A model generated the notes under the pieces. It saw only the letters and a list, made by a program, of their open reading frames with translations, was not told the DNA's origin and made no database searches. DNA of 64,000 nt from Actinosynnema pretiosum (GTDB lineage Bacteria > Actinomycetota > Actinomycetes > Mycobacteriales > Pseudonocardiaceae). Made by a program: the position numbers and the translations under genes. Shown here piece after piece: positions 8,461 to 15,890 of the stretch (the first letter of the stretch is position 1; the number at the start of each line of letters is the position of its first letter). Location of the stretch: assembly GCF_024171695.1 (NCBI RefSeq), contig NZ_JAMTCF010000001.1:487061-551060 (forward strand). Direction: 5' to 3'.

Positions 8461-9021
8461 GTGACCGCCTTCCTGGAGACCGCTCGACTGCGCCTGCGCC
8501 CGTTCACCCCGGACGACGCCGAGAACCTGCGAGCGCTCGACTCAGACCCCGACGTCATGCGGTTCATCAACGGCGGGCTGCCCACCAGCCCGGACGTGGT
8601 GCGCGAGCGGGTCCTGCCCAGGTTGCTGCACGTCCACCCGTGCCTGGGCACGCGCGGTTACTGGGCGGCCGAGGTGCTCGGCAGCGGGGAGTTCCTGGGG
8701 TGGTTCGAGTTCCGGCCGCTCGTCGAGGACTCGCCCGCCGTCGTGGAGCTGGGGTACCGGTTGCGCAGGTCGGCCTGGGGGCGGGGGTACGCGACCGAGG
8801 GGGCGCGGGCGCTGATCGACAAGGGGTTCGCCGAGCTGGGCGTGGAGCGGGTCACCGCGAACACCATGGCGGTCAACAGCGGGTCCCGGCGGGTGATGGA
8901 GAAGTCGGGGCTGGTGTTCCTGCGGGCGTTCACCGGGGAGTGGCCGGACCCGATCGCGGGGTCCGAGCACGGTGAGGTCGAGTACGAGCTGACCCGCGCC
9001 GGGTGGAGCGGCGGGCGGTAG
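8461..9021 (+). CDS. GNAT-family N-acetyltransferase (RimJ/RimL type)
   Basis: A 186-residue acetyl-CoA-dependent acetyltransferase. The opening LETARLRLRPFTPDDAENL is characteristic of the RimJ/RimL group. The acetyl-CoA loop region follows as LGYRLRRSAWGRGYATEGA (about residues 95-115), then the conserved VTANTMAVNSGSRRVMEKSG. Members acetylate protein N-termini, amino acids, aminoglycosides or small amines; the substrate cannot be decided. The GTG start lacks a good Shine-Dalgarno, so a leaderless transcript is possible. It ends 4 bases before the convergent glycosyltransferase gene. Confidence 0.85.
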   Translation: MTAFLETARLRLRPFTPDDAENLRALDSDPDVMRFINGGLPTSPDVVRERVLPRLLHVHPCLGTRGYWAAEVLGSGEFLGWFEFRPLVEDSPAVVELGYRLRRSAWGRGYATEGARALIDKGFAELGVERVTANTMAVNSGSRRVMEKSGLVFLRAFTGEWPDPIAGSEHGEVEYELTRAGWSGGR

Positions 9022-9025
9022 GGGG

Positions 9026-9697
9026 TCAGTCGGCCTCGGCCAGGTCCGCCAGCAGGTCGGCCACGCCGCCGCGCGCCCGGCCGACCACCCGGCCGCTGGT
9101 GCGGACCACCACGTCGGTCTGGCCCGCCGCCCGGAAACCGGCGGACACCAGGCGCCACCACAGGTCCCGGTCCTCGCCGCTGTCCAGCGCGCGGTAGCCA
9201 CCGACGGCCAGGAAAGCGCTTGCCCGCACCCCGAAGTCGGCGCCGTGCACGGTCGGCCTGGTCTCGCGCGCGACGAAACCCCGGTAGCGCCGGGACAGCT
9301 CCGCCTCCAGGCCCACCACCTCGACCGGCCCGGTCACCACGTCGGCGCCGTCCGCCGCGCGCGCCAGGTGCCGCGCCACCCAGTCCGGTCCGACGACGCT
9401 GTCCGCGTCGCTGCCCAGCAGCCACGTCCGCGCCGGGTCCCCGCCGAGCAGCCCGAGCACGTGCCGCGCGCCGAGGTCGCGCACCTGCCCGAGCGCCAGC
9501 TCCGCGCGCTGCTCCAGCACGACCGCGCCCGCCGCGCGGGCGCGCTCGGCCGTGTCGTCCAGGCACCGGTCGGCCACCACGCACACCACCGACCGCACCG
9601 GGCACGCCTCCAGCGCCCGCAGCGCCGCGCGCACCGCCTCGCCGACCGTGCCCGCCTCGTCGCGCGCGGGCACCACCACCCCGACCGCGTCGATCAT
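9026..9697 (-). CDS. Glycosyltransferase family 2
   Basis: A 223-residue soluble GT2-type enzyme. It has the N-terminal nucleotide-binding pattern VGVVVPARDEAGTVGEAV, the acidic metal-binding motif in LLGSDADSVV (about residues 80-90), and the downstream GEDRDLWWRL resembling the catalytic-base/acceptor region. It has no membrane anchor. Its ATG overlaps the stop of the PIG-L/methyltransferase gene (ATGA), so it is the third gene of a tightly coupled operon. In the recurrent actinobacterial set acyl-CoA dehydrogenase, PIG-L, methyltransferase and GT2, these enzymes are thought to build a small sugar-containing metabolite; the product is unknown to me. Confidence 0.82.
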   Translation of the reverse strand: MIDAVGVVVPARDEAGTVGEAVRAALRALEACPVRSVVCVVADRCLDDTAERARAAGAVVLEQRAELALGQVRDLGARHVLGLLGGDPARTWLLGSDADSVVGPDWVARHLARAADGADVVTGPVEVVGLEAELSRRYRGFVARETRPTVHGADFGVRASAFLAVGGYRALDSGEDRDLWWRLVSAGFRAAGQTDVVVRTSGRVVGRARGGVADLLADLAEAD

Positions 9698-10965
9698 CGT
9701 CGGCGCAGCGCGTGCAGGACGTAGTCCCGCTCCACCCGCTCCACCACCGGCTCCAGCTCCGGCCGCGCCAGCAGCACCCGGTGCGCGGCCTCGCCGTCGC
9801 GGGGCGCCTCGGGGGCCCAGTGCCGCCAGTGCACCGCCACCAGGTCGCCGCCGGGCTCCAGCAGGCCGAGCAACCGGTCCAGGCTCGCGTCCAGGTCGTC
9901 GTCGCCCAGGTAGTAGAGGATCTCGCTCAGCACCACCAGGTCCACCCGCTCGTTCGGCACCGACCCCGGCAGCGCGCCGTGCAGCACCCGCGCCCCGCGC
10001 GCGGTGGCCAGCGCCCGCCGCACCGCCCTGGGCACCGGGTCGAACGCGGTGACCCGATCGCACCGGGCCAGCAGCTCGCGGGTCAGCTCGCCCGCGCCGC
10101 AGGCGGGTTCCAGCGCGTGCCGGTACCGCTCGCGGGGCAGCGCGGCCAGCAGGGCGGCGCGCTTGTCCTTCTCGTACCGGGAACCCGCGGTGTCCCAGGG
10201 GTCCGCGCTCCCCCGGTACAGCTCGGTGAACCGGGTCAGCGGCGCGCTGGCCGTGCGCGGCTCGCGGAAGAGCACCTCGTCCTCGCGGTCGAAGTGGGTG
10301 AGCATCGACGAGTCCACGATCGGCTCCTCACCGTGCGGGCCGGGTTCCAGCTGGGAGGTGAAGGCCTTGAGGCCCGACGACTTGCGCTCGCGCTCCTGCG
10401 GCGTGAGCCGGTGCGCCGAGGCGAGCTGCCAGGGCAGGGCGGAGTCGACGCCCATCCAGTGCCACATCCAGATCGGGTAGGACCACCGGTGCGCGCGGGC
10501 GGGCGCGGCGGCGAGCGCGGCCCTGCCGACGGCGGCGTGGTCGGGGTGGGGGTCGTGCGGCCAGGGCAGGAGCACGACGTCGGCGTCGCGGGTCAGCTCG
10601 CGCAGGCGCTCGACCAGCTCCGGTTCGACGTCGGCGAGCCCGGAGTCGGGCAGCCCCAACCAGTGCGGTTCGACGCCGGTCAGGCCCTGGGCCTCCAGCG
10701 CGGCGACCATCTCCCGCCTGCGCCGCGCGCCCAGCTCGGCGCGTCCGGCCGCGTCCAGCGCGGGGAACGCCGCCTCGCCGTCGCTGGCCACGACCAGCCG
10801 CACCCGCGCGCCACCGGCGTGCAGCCGCTGCACCACCCCGCTGGCCCCGAGCGTCTCGTCGTCGGGGTGGGCCGCGACGACCACCGCCACGCGCGGCTCG
10901 CCCAGGTCGAGCGGGGGCAGCGCGAGGGTGGGCAGGAACCGCGCCCACTCGTGCTCCGGGGTCAC
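9694..10965 (-). CDS. Bifunctional PIG-L deacetylase / SAM-dependent methyltransferase
   Basis: A 423-residue two-domain protein. Residues about 20-220 are a PIG-L/LmbE zinc deacetylase with the metal motif AAHPDDETLGASG and the later PHDPHPDHAAVG histidines; such enzymes remove N-acetyl groups from amino sugars (MshB-like). After a linker, the C-terminal half is a class I methyltransferase with motif I in ALEPACGAGELTREL and a NodS-like VVLSEILYYL. The GTG at 10965 is chosen because it overlaps the upstream stop as GTGA; another GTG lies 12 bases earlier. In many genomes the two domains are separate proteins. A deacetylated amine followed by methylation would be a sensible sequence of reactions, but the substrate is unknown. 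Confidence 0.85.
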   Translation of the reverse strand: MTPEHEWARFLPTLALPPLDLGEPRVAVVVAAHPDDETLGASGVVQRLHAGGARVRLVVASDGEAAFPALDAAGRAELGARRRREMVAALEAQGLTGVEPHWLGLPDSGLADVEPELVERLRELTRDADVVLLPWPHDPHPDHAAVGRAALAAAPARAHRWSYPIWMWHWMGVDSALPWQLASAHRLTPQERERKSSGLKAFTSQLEPGPHGEEPIVDSSMLTHFDREDEVLFREPRTASAPLTRFTELYRGSADPWDTAGSRYEKDKRAALLAALPRERYRHALEPACGAGELTRELLARCDRVTAFDPVPRAVRRALATARGARVLHGALPGSVPNERVDLVVLSEILYYLGDDDLDASLDRLLGLLEPGGDLVAVHWRHWAPEAPRDGEAAHRVLLARPELEPVVERVERDYVLHALRRR

Positions 10966-12050
10966 GCTCTCGCCCACGCGCGCTCCTGTCCGACGCCGTC
11001 GACCTGGGAAGGACTTCCTCCTGCGGCAGCGATTCCCCCGTCGCCGGGGGTGGCCGCCGCTCCCGTGGCGCCACCCCCGGCTCCCCCGGCGACGCGGTCC
11101 CCGTCCGCGCGCCTCGCCTCGAGCACGAGCCGACCCAGTTCCGCGAGGTCCCGCTCGGCGTGGTGCTGCCGCACGTACAGCTGGAGGTCCGCCAGCGCCT
11201 GCGCGAAGCCCCGGTCCCAGGACAGCGGTCCGGGTCCGGTGGCGCGCGGCAGCAGGTCCATGACCGTCCAGGCGGTGCGCTCGGCGCTGGCGCGCAGCGC
11301 GTGCACCGCGATCGCGGGGTCGGCGTCGGGCCTGGCGTCGATGCCGTCCGCCGTGGCGCGCAGCAGCGCGGCGGTCCCGCGCAGCGCGGTGTGCAGGGCG
11401 CCCAGGTGCGCCAGGCGGTGCTCGTCCACCCGCGCCGAGGAGCGCAGGTGCCGGACCAGCCGCTCGACCAGCCCGGCGCTCCCGCCGTGCCACACCGCCG
11501 CGACTCCCCCGCCGCCCCAGAGGAAACCGGGTCGGCCGGTGTAGAAGCCCGCGGGTCCGACGACGCGCGTGGCGGGCACGCCGTCGAAGGTGACGTCGGC
11601 GCTGTCCGAGGCGTCCATCCCGATGGCGCGCCAGGAATCGCCGTCCCGCAGCACGCGCGGGTCGGTCAGGTCCACGTCGACCAGGACGTCGCCGTCCTCG
11701 CGCGCCGCGACGACCAGTGCCCGGTCGAGCCCGTGCGCGCCGGAGCAGAACCGCGTGGTCCCGGTCAGCGCGCCGTTCTTCAGCACCGCGCCCGTGCCGC
11801 CCGCCTTGGACGCCCACACGCCGTGGAGGCCGGGCAGGACGTCCTCGCCCGCCTCGCGCAGGATCGCCACCGCGTCGACGTGGCCCTCGGCGAGCCGGGC
11901 GAGCGCCAGGTCCCGCCGCCCGAGCGCGGCCAGCGCCTCCCAGCGGACGGCGGTCGAGCCCTGCCCCGGCTGGGGGAGGTCGAGCGCGCCCAGTTCCAGG
12001 AGTTCGCGCAGGGAGTGGACGACCGAGGCGGCCGTGCGGTGGTCGGGCAT
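10962..12050 (-). CDS. Acyl-CoA dehydrogenase-like protein
   Basis: A 362-residue protein of the acyl-CoA dehydrogenase superfamily, first gene of the overlapping operon with PIG-L/methyltransferase and GT2. The middle domain is recognisable (KNGALTGTTRFCSGAHGLDRALVV, then SWRAIGMDASDSADVTFDGV), and the helical C-terminal domain follows. The family binds FAD and removes hydrogens from acyl-thioesters or, in divergent members, other substrates. A canonical catalytic glutamate motif is not evident, so the reaction is uncertain. The last 45 residues are a Gly/Ala-rich tail unlike the family. Divergent transcription from the regulator at 12163 leaves 112 bp for both promoters. Confidence 0.75.
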   Translation of the reverse strand: MPDHRTAASVVHSLRELLELGALDLPQPGQGSTAVRWEALAALGRRDLALARLAEGHVDAVAILREAGEDVLPGLHGVWASKAGGTGAVLKNGALTGTTRFCSGAHGLDRALVVAAREDGDVLVDVDLTDPRVLRDGDSWRAIGMDASDSADVTFDGVPATRVVGPAGFYTGRPGFLWGGGGVAAVWHGGSAGLVERLVRHLRSSARVDEHRLAHLGALHTALRGTAALLRATADGIDARPDADPAIAVHALRASAERTAWTVMDLLPRATGPGPLSWDRGFAQALADLQLYVRQHHAERDLAELGRLVLEARRADGDRVAGGAGGGATGAAATPGDGGIAAAGGSPSQVDGVGQERAWARA

Positions 12051-12117
12051 GACCGCAGATACCTCTCGCCGACCGGTTCAAACACGAAGTGCGTGTGACC
12101 GCCACCACCCTACTGTT

Positions 12118-12155
12118 GGACACTCTGTCCAGAAGTAGGACACATCGTCTACATT
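12118..12155 (+). promoter_or_regulatory. Predicted operator and leaderless promoter of the D-amino-acid operon
   Basis: GGACA-CTC-TGTCC (12118-12130) is a perfect inverted repeat and a further GGACA copy follows at 12138. A TACATT -10-like hexamer at 12150-12155 lies 7 bases before the ATG at 12163, which has no Shine-Dalgarno. This suggests a leaderless transcript controlled by the regulator it encodes. Confidence 0.45.
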
Positions 12156-12162
12156 CCATCCC

Positions 12163-12825
12163 ATGACACCTGAACCCGATCCGAGCGCCGACGCGATCCT
12201 GACCGCGCTCAAGTTCGTGCTGCCCGGACTGGCCGCCACGTTCGGCCGGTCCTGCGAGGTGGTGCTGCACGACTACCGCGTCCCCGAGCACTCGGTGGTG
12301 GCGGTGGCGGGCGAGGTGACCGGCCGCCACGTGGGCGGCGCGATGAGCGAGATCGGGCTGTCCGTGCTGGCGCGCGGCGACGACGCCGAGCCGATCGTGG
12401 GCCAGCTCACCCGCACCCCGTCCGGTCGCCTGGTGAAGTCGTCCACGCTGCCGCTGCGCGACGCGCGCGGCCGGGTGTTCGGCGCGCTGTGCGTGAACCT
12501 GGACGCCACCGCGCTCCAGCAGGTCGGCGACCTGCTCAGCGACCTGCTCGGCGGGACCGCGCAGCCCATGCCCACGACGTTCACCGACGACGTCGAGCAG
12601 GTGCTGGACGCGGTGATCCGCGCCGAGACCCCCGGTGACCCGGCCGCGCTGCCGAGGGCCGACCGGCTGCCGCTGATCGCGGCGCTGGACCGCAGGGGCG
12701 TGTTCCGGCTGCGCGGAGCGGCCCCGAAGGTCGCCGCGCGGCTGGGCGTGTCCCGCGCCTCCCTCTACGCGGACCTCGCCGAGTGCCGCAGGACCACCGA
12801 CTCCGGGAAGGAGCCCACCGCATGA
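12163..12825 (+). CDS. YheO/DauR-type transcriptional regulator
   Basis: A 220-residue regulator with an N-terminal YheO-like PAS domain (about residues 12-125: LPGLAATFGRSCEVVLHDY, then GRVFGALCVNLDATAL) and a C-terminal helix-turn-helix (VAARLGVSRASLYADL near 195-212). DauR of Pseudomonas, a family member, controls D-arginine catabolism. The gene starts the operon and overlaps the next gene by ATGA, so it most likely senses a D-amino acid and controls its own operon; this is inference from the family and neighbours. The start appears leaderless. Confidence 0.85.
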   Translation: MTPEPDPSADAILTALKFVLPGLAATFGRSCEVVLHDYRVPEHSVVAVAGEVTGRHVGGAMSEIGLSVLARGDDAEPIVGQLTRTPSGRLVKSSTLPLRDARGRVFGALCVNLDATALQQVGDLLSDLLGGTAQPMPTTFTDDVEQVLDAVIRAETPGDPAALPRADRLPLIAALDRRGVFRLRGAAPKVAARLGVSRASLYADLAECRRTTDSGKEPTA

Positions 12826-13916
12826 CGCCGCCCACCCCGCACCTGCGCCTGGACCGCGAGGTCCTGCGGCGCAACGCCGACCGGTTGCGCGCCAGGATCA
12901 CCGCGCTGGGGTCCGCGCTGCGCCCGCACGTGAAGACCTCGAAGTCCCCCCGCGTGGCGGAGGTCCTGCACGGCGGCGCGCCGGGGCCGATCACGGTGTC
13001 GACGCTGCGCGAGGCCGAGGTGTTCGCCGACGCCGGGTACGACGACGTGCTGTACGCGGTCGGGATCGCACCGTCCAAACTGGACCGGGTGTGCGCGCTG
13101 CGCGAGCGCGGCGTGGACCTGGTGGTGCTGCTGGACAGCGTCGAGCAGGCGGAAGCCGTTGCGGCGCGCGGGGTTCCGGCGCTGCTGGAGGTGGACTGCG
13201 ACGGTCACCGGGGCGGGGTGCTGCCGGACTCACCGGCGGTGCTGGAGATCGCCGCCGCGCTCGGTGACGACCTGCTGCGCGGGGTGCTGACCCACGCGGG
13301 CGAGTCGTACTTCCGGTACACCCCCGAGGCGCTGGCGCAGGCAGCCGAGCACGAGCGCGCCACCGCCGTCCGGGTCGCGGAGTCCTTGCGGGCCAACGGG
13401 TTCGCCTGCCCGGTGGTGAGCGTCGGCTCGACCCCGACCGCGCACGCCGCGCGCGACCTGACCGGCGTCACGGAGGTCAGGGCGGGGAACTACGCGTTCT
13501 TCGACCTGGTCATGGCGGGCGTCGGCGTGTGCGGGCTGGCGGACCTGGCGCTGTCGGTGGTGGTCACCGTGATCGGGCACCGCCGTGAGCGCGGCTGGAT
13601 CATGACCGACGGCGGCTGGATGGCGACCTCCCGCGACCGGGGCACCGGGGTGCAGGCGGTGGACCAGGGGTACGGCGTGGTGGCGCTGGAGGACGGCGGG
13701 GTGGTCGAGGACCTGCTGATGGTGGGCGCGTCCCAGGAGCACGGGGTGCTGGGGATGCGCGAGGGCAGCGCCCGCGAGCTGCCGGACTTCCCGGTCGGCA
13801 CGAGGTTGCGCGTGCTGCCCGTGCACGCCTGCGCCACGGCGGCCCAGCACGGGGAGTACCACGTGGTCGGCGGCGGGCGGGCGCCCGAGGTGTGGACGCG
13901 GGTGAACGGGTGGTGA
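12822..13916 (+). CDS. D-threonine aldolase / D-serine dehydratase-like PLP enzyme
   Basis: A 364-residue fold-III PLP enzyme. It has the alanine-racemase-type N-terminal barrel with the PLP lysine in RPHVKTSKS (K38), the phosphate-binding VSVGSTPTA segment, and the C-terminal metal-binding His/Cys motif in VHACATAAQH. This family contains D-threonine aldolases, D-serine dehydratases and beta-hydroxyaspartate aldolases; the exact substrate cannot be told. The start at 12822 overlaps the regulator stop (ATGA), and its own stop overlaps the next GTG (GTGA). Pairing with an ornithine-cyclodeaminase-family enzyme recalls both dau-type D-amino-acid catabolism and the BhcC/BhcD pair of the beta-hydroxyaspartate cycle. 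Confidence 0.82.
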   Translation: MTPPTPHLRLDREVLRRNADRLRARITALGSALRPHVKTSKSPRVAEVLHGGAPGPITVSTLREAEVFADAGYDDVLYAVGIAPSKLDRVCALRERGVDLVVLLDSVEQAEAVAARGVPALLEVDCDGHRGGVLPDSPAVLEIAAALGDDLLRGVLTHAGESYFRYTPEALAQAAEHERATAVRVAESLRANGFACPVVSVGSTPTAHAARDLTGVTEVRAGNYAFFDLVMAGVGVCGLADLALSVVVTVIGHRRERGWIMTDGGWMATSRDRGTGVQAVDQGYGVVALEDGGVVEDLLMVGASQEHGVLGMREGSARELPDFPVGTRLRVLPVHACATAAQHGEYHVVGGGRAPEVWTRVNGW

Positions 13917-14842
13917 GCGCGGTGCGGGTGCTGGCGGAGGAGCGGAGCGCCGAGCTGGCGACCCCGGAGCTGGCGTTCGGGGCGGCGCGGGCGGCGCTGC
14001 TGGCGGCCGTGGACGGGGGCGCCACGACGTTCCCGGTGGTGGTCGCCCACGCGCACGAGCGGGCGAACCGCTTCACGGTGAAGTCCGCGTCCACGCCGGA
14101 GGTCGCGGGCGTGAAGGTCGGCACGTACTGGCCGGGCAACGCGGACGTCCCGAGGCACAGCTCGACGATCCTGCTGCTGGACGGCGGAACCGGCCGGTTG
14201 GCCGCCGTGGTGGAGGCGGGCGCAGCGAACGCCCTGCGCACGGCGGCGGCGGACGCGGTGGCCGTGGAAGCCCTGTCCCGCGCGGACTCCCGCACGCTGG
14301 CGATCTTCGGCGCGGGCCACCAGGCGCTGCACGAGTGCGTGGCGGTGGCGCGGGTCCGGCGGCTGGAGCGGATCGCGGTGGTGGCGCGCGGCGGAGGCGA
14401 GGAGTTCGTGTCGGCGCTGCGCGCGAGGGGCCTGCCCGCCGAGCTGGACACCCCGGAGTCGGCGTGCGCCAGCGACGTCGTGGTCACCGCGACCACCGCG
14501 CGCGCCCCGCTGTTCGACGCGCGCTGGCTGCGCCCCGGCGCGCACGTGTCCAGCATGGGCTCGGACGCGCGGGGCAAGCAGGAGCTCCCGCCCGAGCTGC
14601 TGGCGACCGCGACCCTGTTCTGCGACCTGCCGACCCAGGCCGGGGAGGTCGGCGAGCTCCAGCACGCCCCGGCCGGGGCACCGGTGACCGCGCTGGGCCA
14701 CGTCCTGTCGGGCGCGGCGCCGGGAAGGCGGTCGGCGGAGGAGATCACCGTGTTCGACAGCTCGGGGCTGGCCGTGCAGGACCTGCACCTGGCGCTGGCG
14801 CTGCTGGCGGCGGACCGGGCCGGGGAGCGCGGCGGGAACTGA
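13913..14842 (+). CDS. Ornithine cyclodeaminase/mu-crystallin family protein
   Basis: A 309-residue NAD(P)-binding protein of the OCD/mu-crystallin family. The N-terminal half gives the dimerisation/substrate domain (RFTVKSASTPEVAGVKVGTY) and the Rossmann motif is AIFGAGHQA near residue 125. Family reactions include ornithine cyclodeamination, imino-acid reduction and iminosuccinate reduction. The GTG start overlaps the preceding stop as GTGA, so it is co-translated with the PLP enzyme. A likely pathway is conversion of a D-amino or hydroxy amino acid via an imino acid, but the substrate is not established. Confidence 0.82.
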   Translation: MSAVRVLAEERSAELATPELAFGAARAALLAAVDGGATTFPVVVAHAHERANRFTVKSASTPEVAGVKVGTYWPGNADVPRHSSTILLLDGGTGRLAAVVEAGAANALRTAAADAVAVEALSRADSRTLAIFGAGHQALHECVAVARVRRLERIAVVARGGGEEFVSALRARGLPAELDTPESACASDVVVTATTARAPLFDARWLRPGAHVSSMGSDARGKQELPPELLATATLFCDLPTQAGEVGELQHAPAGAPVTALGHVLSGAAPGRRSAEEITVFDSSGLAVQDLHLALALLAADRAGERGGN

Positions 14843-14953
14843 TCGACGCGGCTGTTTCGCCGCCGTTCGACCACACCCGCGCGCCGCGTCGAGCTGAATT
14901 CCTTCGACGTCGTTTCACCTACCTGAATCCTTTGCGCCGAAGGAAATCCCCCG

Positions 14954-14983
14954 TTGACAGCGCGCATTTCCGGTCCGTAGCGT
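14954..14983 (+). promoter_or_regulatory. Predicted promoter of the second pectate lyase gene
   Basis: TTGACA, 18 bp, TAGCGT, 57 bases before the GTG start. It shares the perfect -35 with the promoter of the paralogue at 7148. Confidence 0.5.
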
Positions 14984-15040
14984 CCGTTCCGCCCCGCACT
15001 CCGGTTCCGCTGCCGCGAGACCTCGGGAGGAACAACAAAG

Positions 15041-15820
15041 GTGTTGACTCGTCGAATCCTGTCCGGAATGGGCGCGCTGCTGCTCGCCGCGGTCGCGGTG
15101 ACGGCAGGCGCGGGGACCTCGTCGGCCGCCGGGAGCACGTTCCCGTCGCCGAACGGCTCGCAGGGGGTCGGGGCGAAGATCAAGGTGTCCGGGTCGTACG
15201 ACGGTGGCCTCAAGCGGTTCTACGGCACCGGCGACCTGGGCAACGGTGGTCAGGACGAAGGGCAGTCGCCGCTCTTCGAGCTGGCCAACGGGGCCACGCT
15301 GTCCAACGTCGTGCTCGGCTCGCCCGCCGCCGACGGCGTGCACTGCCTCGGCACCTGCACGCTGAACAACGTGTGGTGGGAGGACGTCGGCGAGGACGCC
15401 GCGACGCTCAAGGGCTCCTCCTCGTCGCAGAAGATGACCGTGAACGGCGGCGGGGCGCGGAAGGCGTCGGACAAGGTGTTCCAGCACAACGGGCCGGGCA
15501 CGATCCACATCAAGAACTTCCAGGTCGACGATTTCGGGAAGCTCTACCGCTCGTGCGGCAACTGCGGCACGCAGCACAAGCGGAACGTGATCATCGAGAA
15601 CGTGACCGCGTACTCACCGGGCAAGGTGCTCGCCGGGATCAACACGAACTACGGCGACACCGCGAAGTACGCGAACGTCACGATCGTCGGCGACAGCAGC
15701 AAGAAGATCGTGGTGTGCGAGAAGTACAAGGGCGTCACGAGCGGCGAGCCGAGCAAGATCGGCAGCGGGCCGGACAGCACGAACTGCCTGTACTCCAGCT
15801 CGAACATCACCTACCGGTAG
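15041..15820 (+). CDS. Secreted pectate lyase, family PL3 (paralogue)
   Basis: A 259-residue exported PL3 pectate lyase. The signal peptide is short (VLTRRILSGMGALLLAAVAV, then SSAAGST at the cleavage zone). The catalytic beta-helix region is almost the same as the enzyme at 7213-8013, including ADGVHCLGTCTLNNVWWED and RSCGNCGT; the two genes look about 90% identical in DNA over some 200 bp of the core. The GTG start has GGGAGG ten bases upstream. It lies downstream of the D-amino-acid operon on the same strand but has its own promoter. The convergent TerB/ATPase genes end 70 bp away across a shared hairpin. Confidence 0.92.
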   Translation: MLTRRILSGMGALLLAAVAVTAGAGTSSAAGSTFPSPNGSQGVGAKIKVSGSYDGGLKRFYGTGDLGNGGQDEGQSPLFELANGATLSNVVLGSPAADGVHCLGTCTLNNVWWEDVGEDAATLKGSSSSQKMTVNGGGARKASDKVFQHNGPGTIHIKNFQVDDFGKLYRSCGNCGTQHKRNVIIENVTAYSPGKVLAGINTNYGDTAKYANVTIVGDSSKKIVVCEKYKGVTSGEPSKIGSGPDSTNCLYSSSNITYR

Positions 15821-15849
15821 CCGGGCGGCGAGGTGGCCCGTTAGCGGCC

Positions 15850-15889
15850 TCGGCGGTCCCGCCCCGCCCTGCGAGGGGCGGGGCCGCCG
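15850..15889. terminator. Bidirectional terminator between PL3 and the ATPase gene
   Basis: A GC-rich inverted repeat (outer arms CGGCGG/CCGCCG, inner CCCCGCCC/GGGGCGGGG) lies between two convergent stops. Confidence 0.6.
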
Positions 15890-15890
15890 G

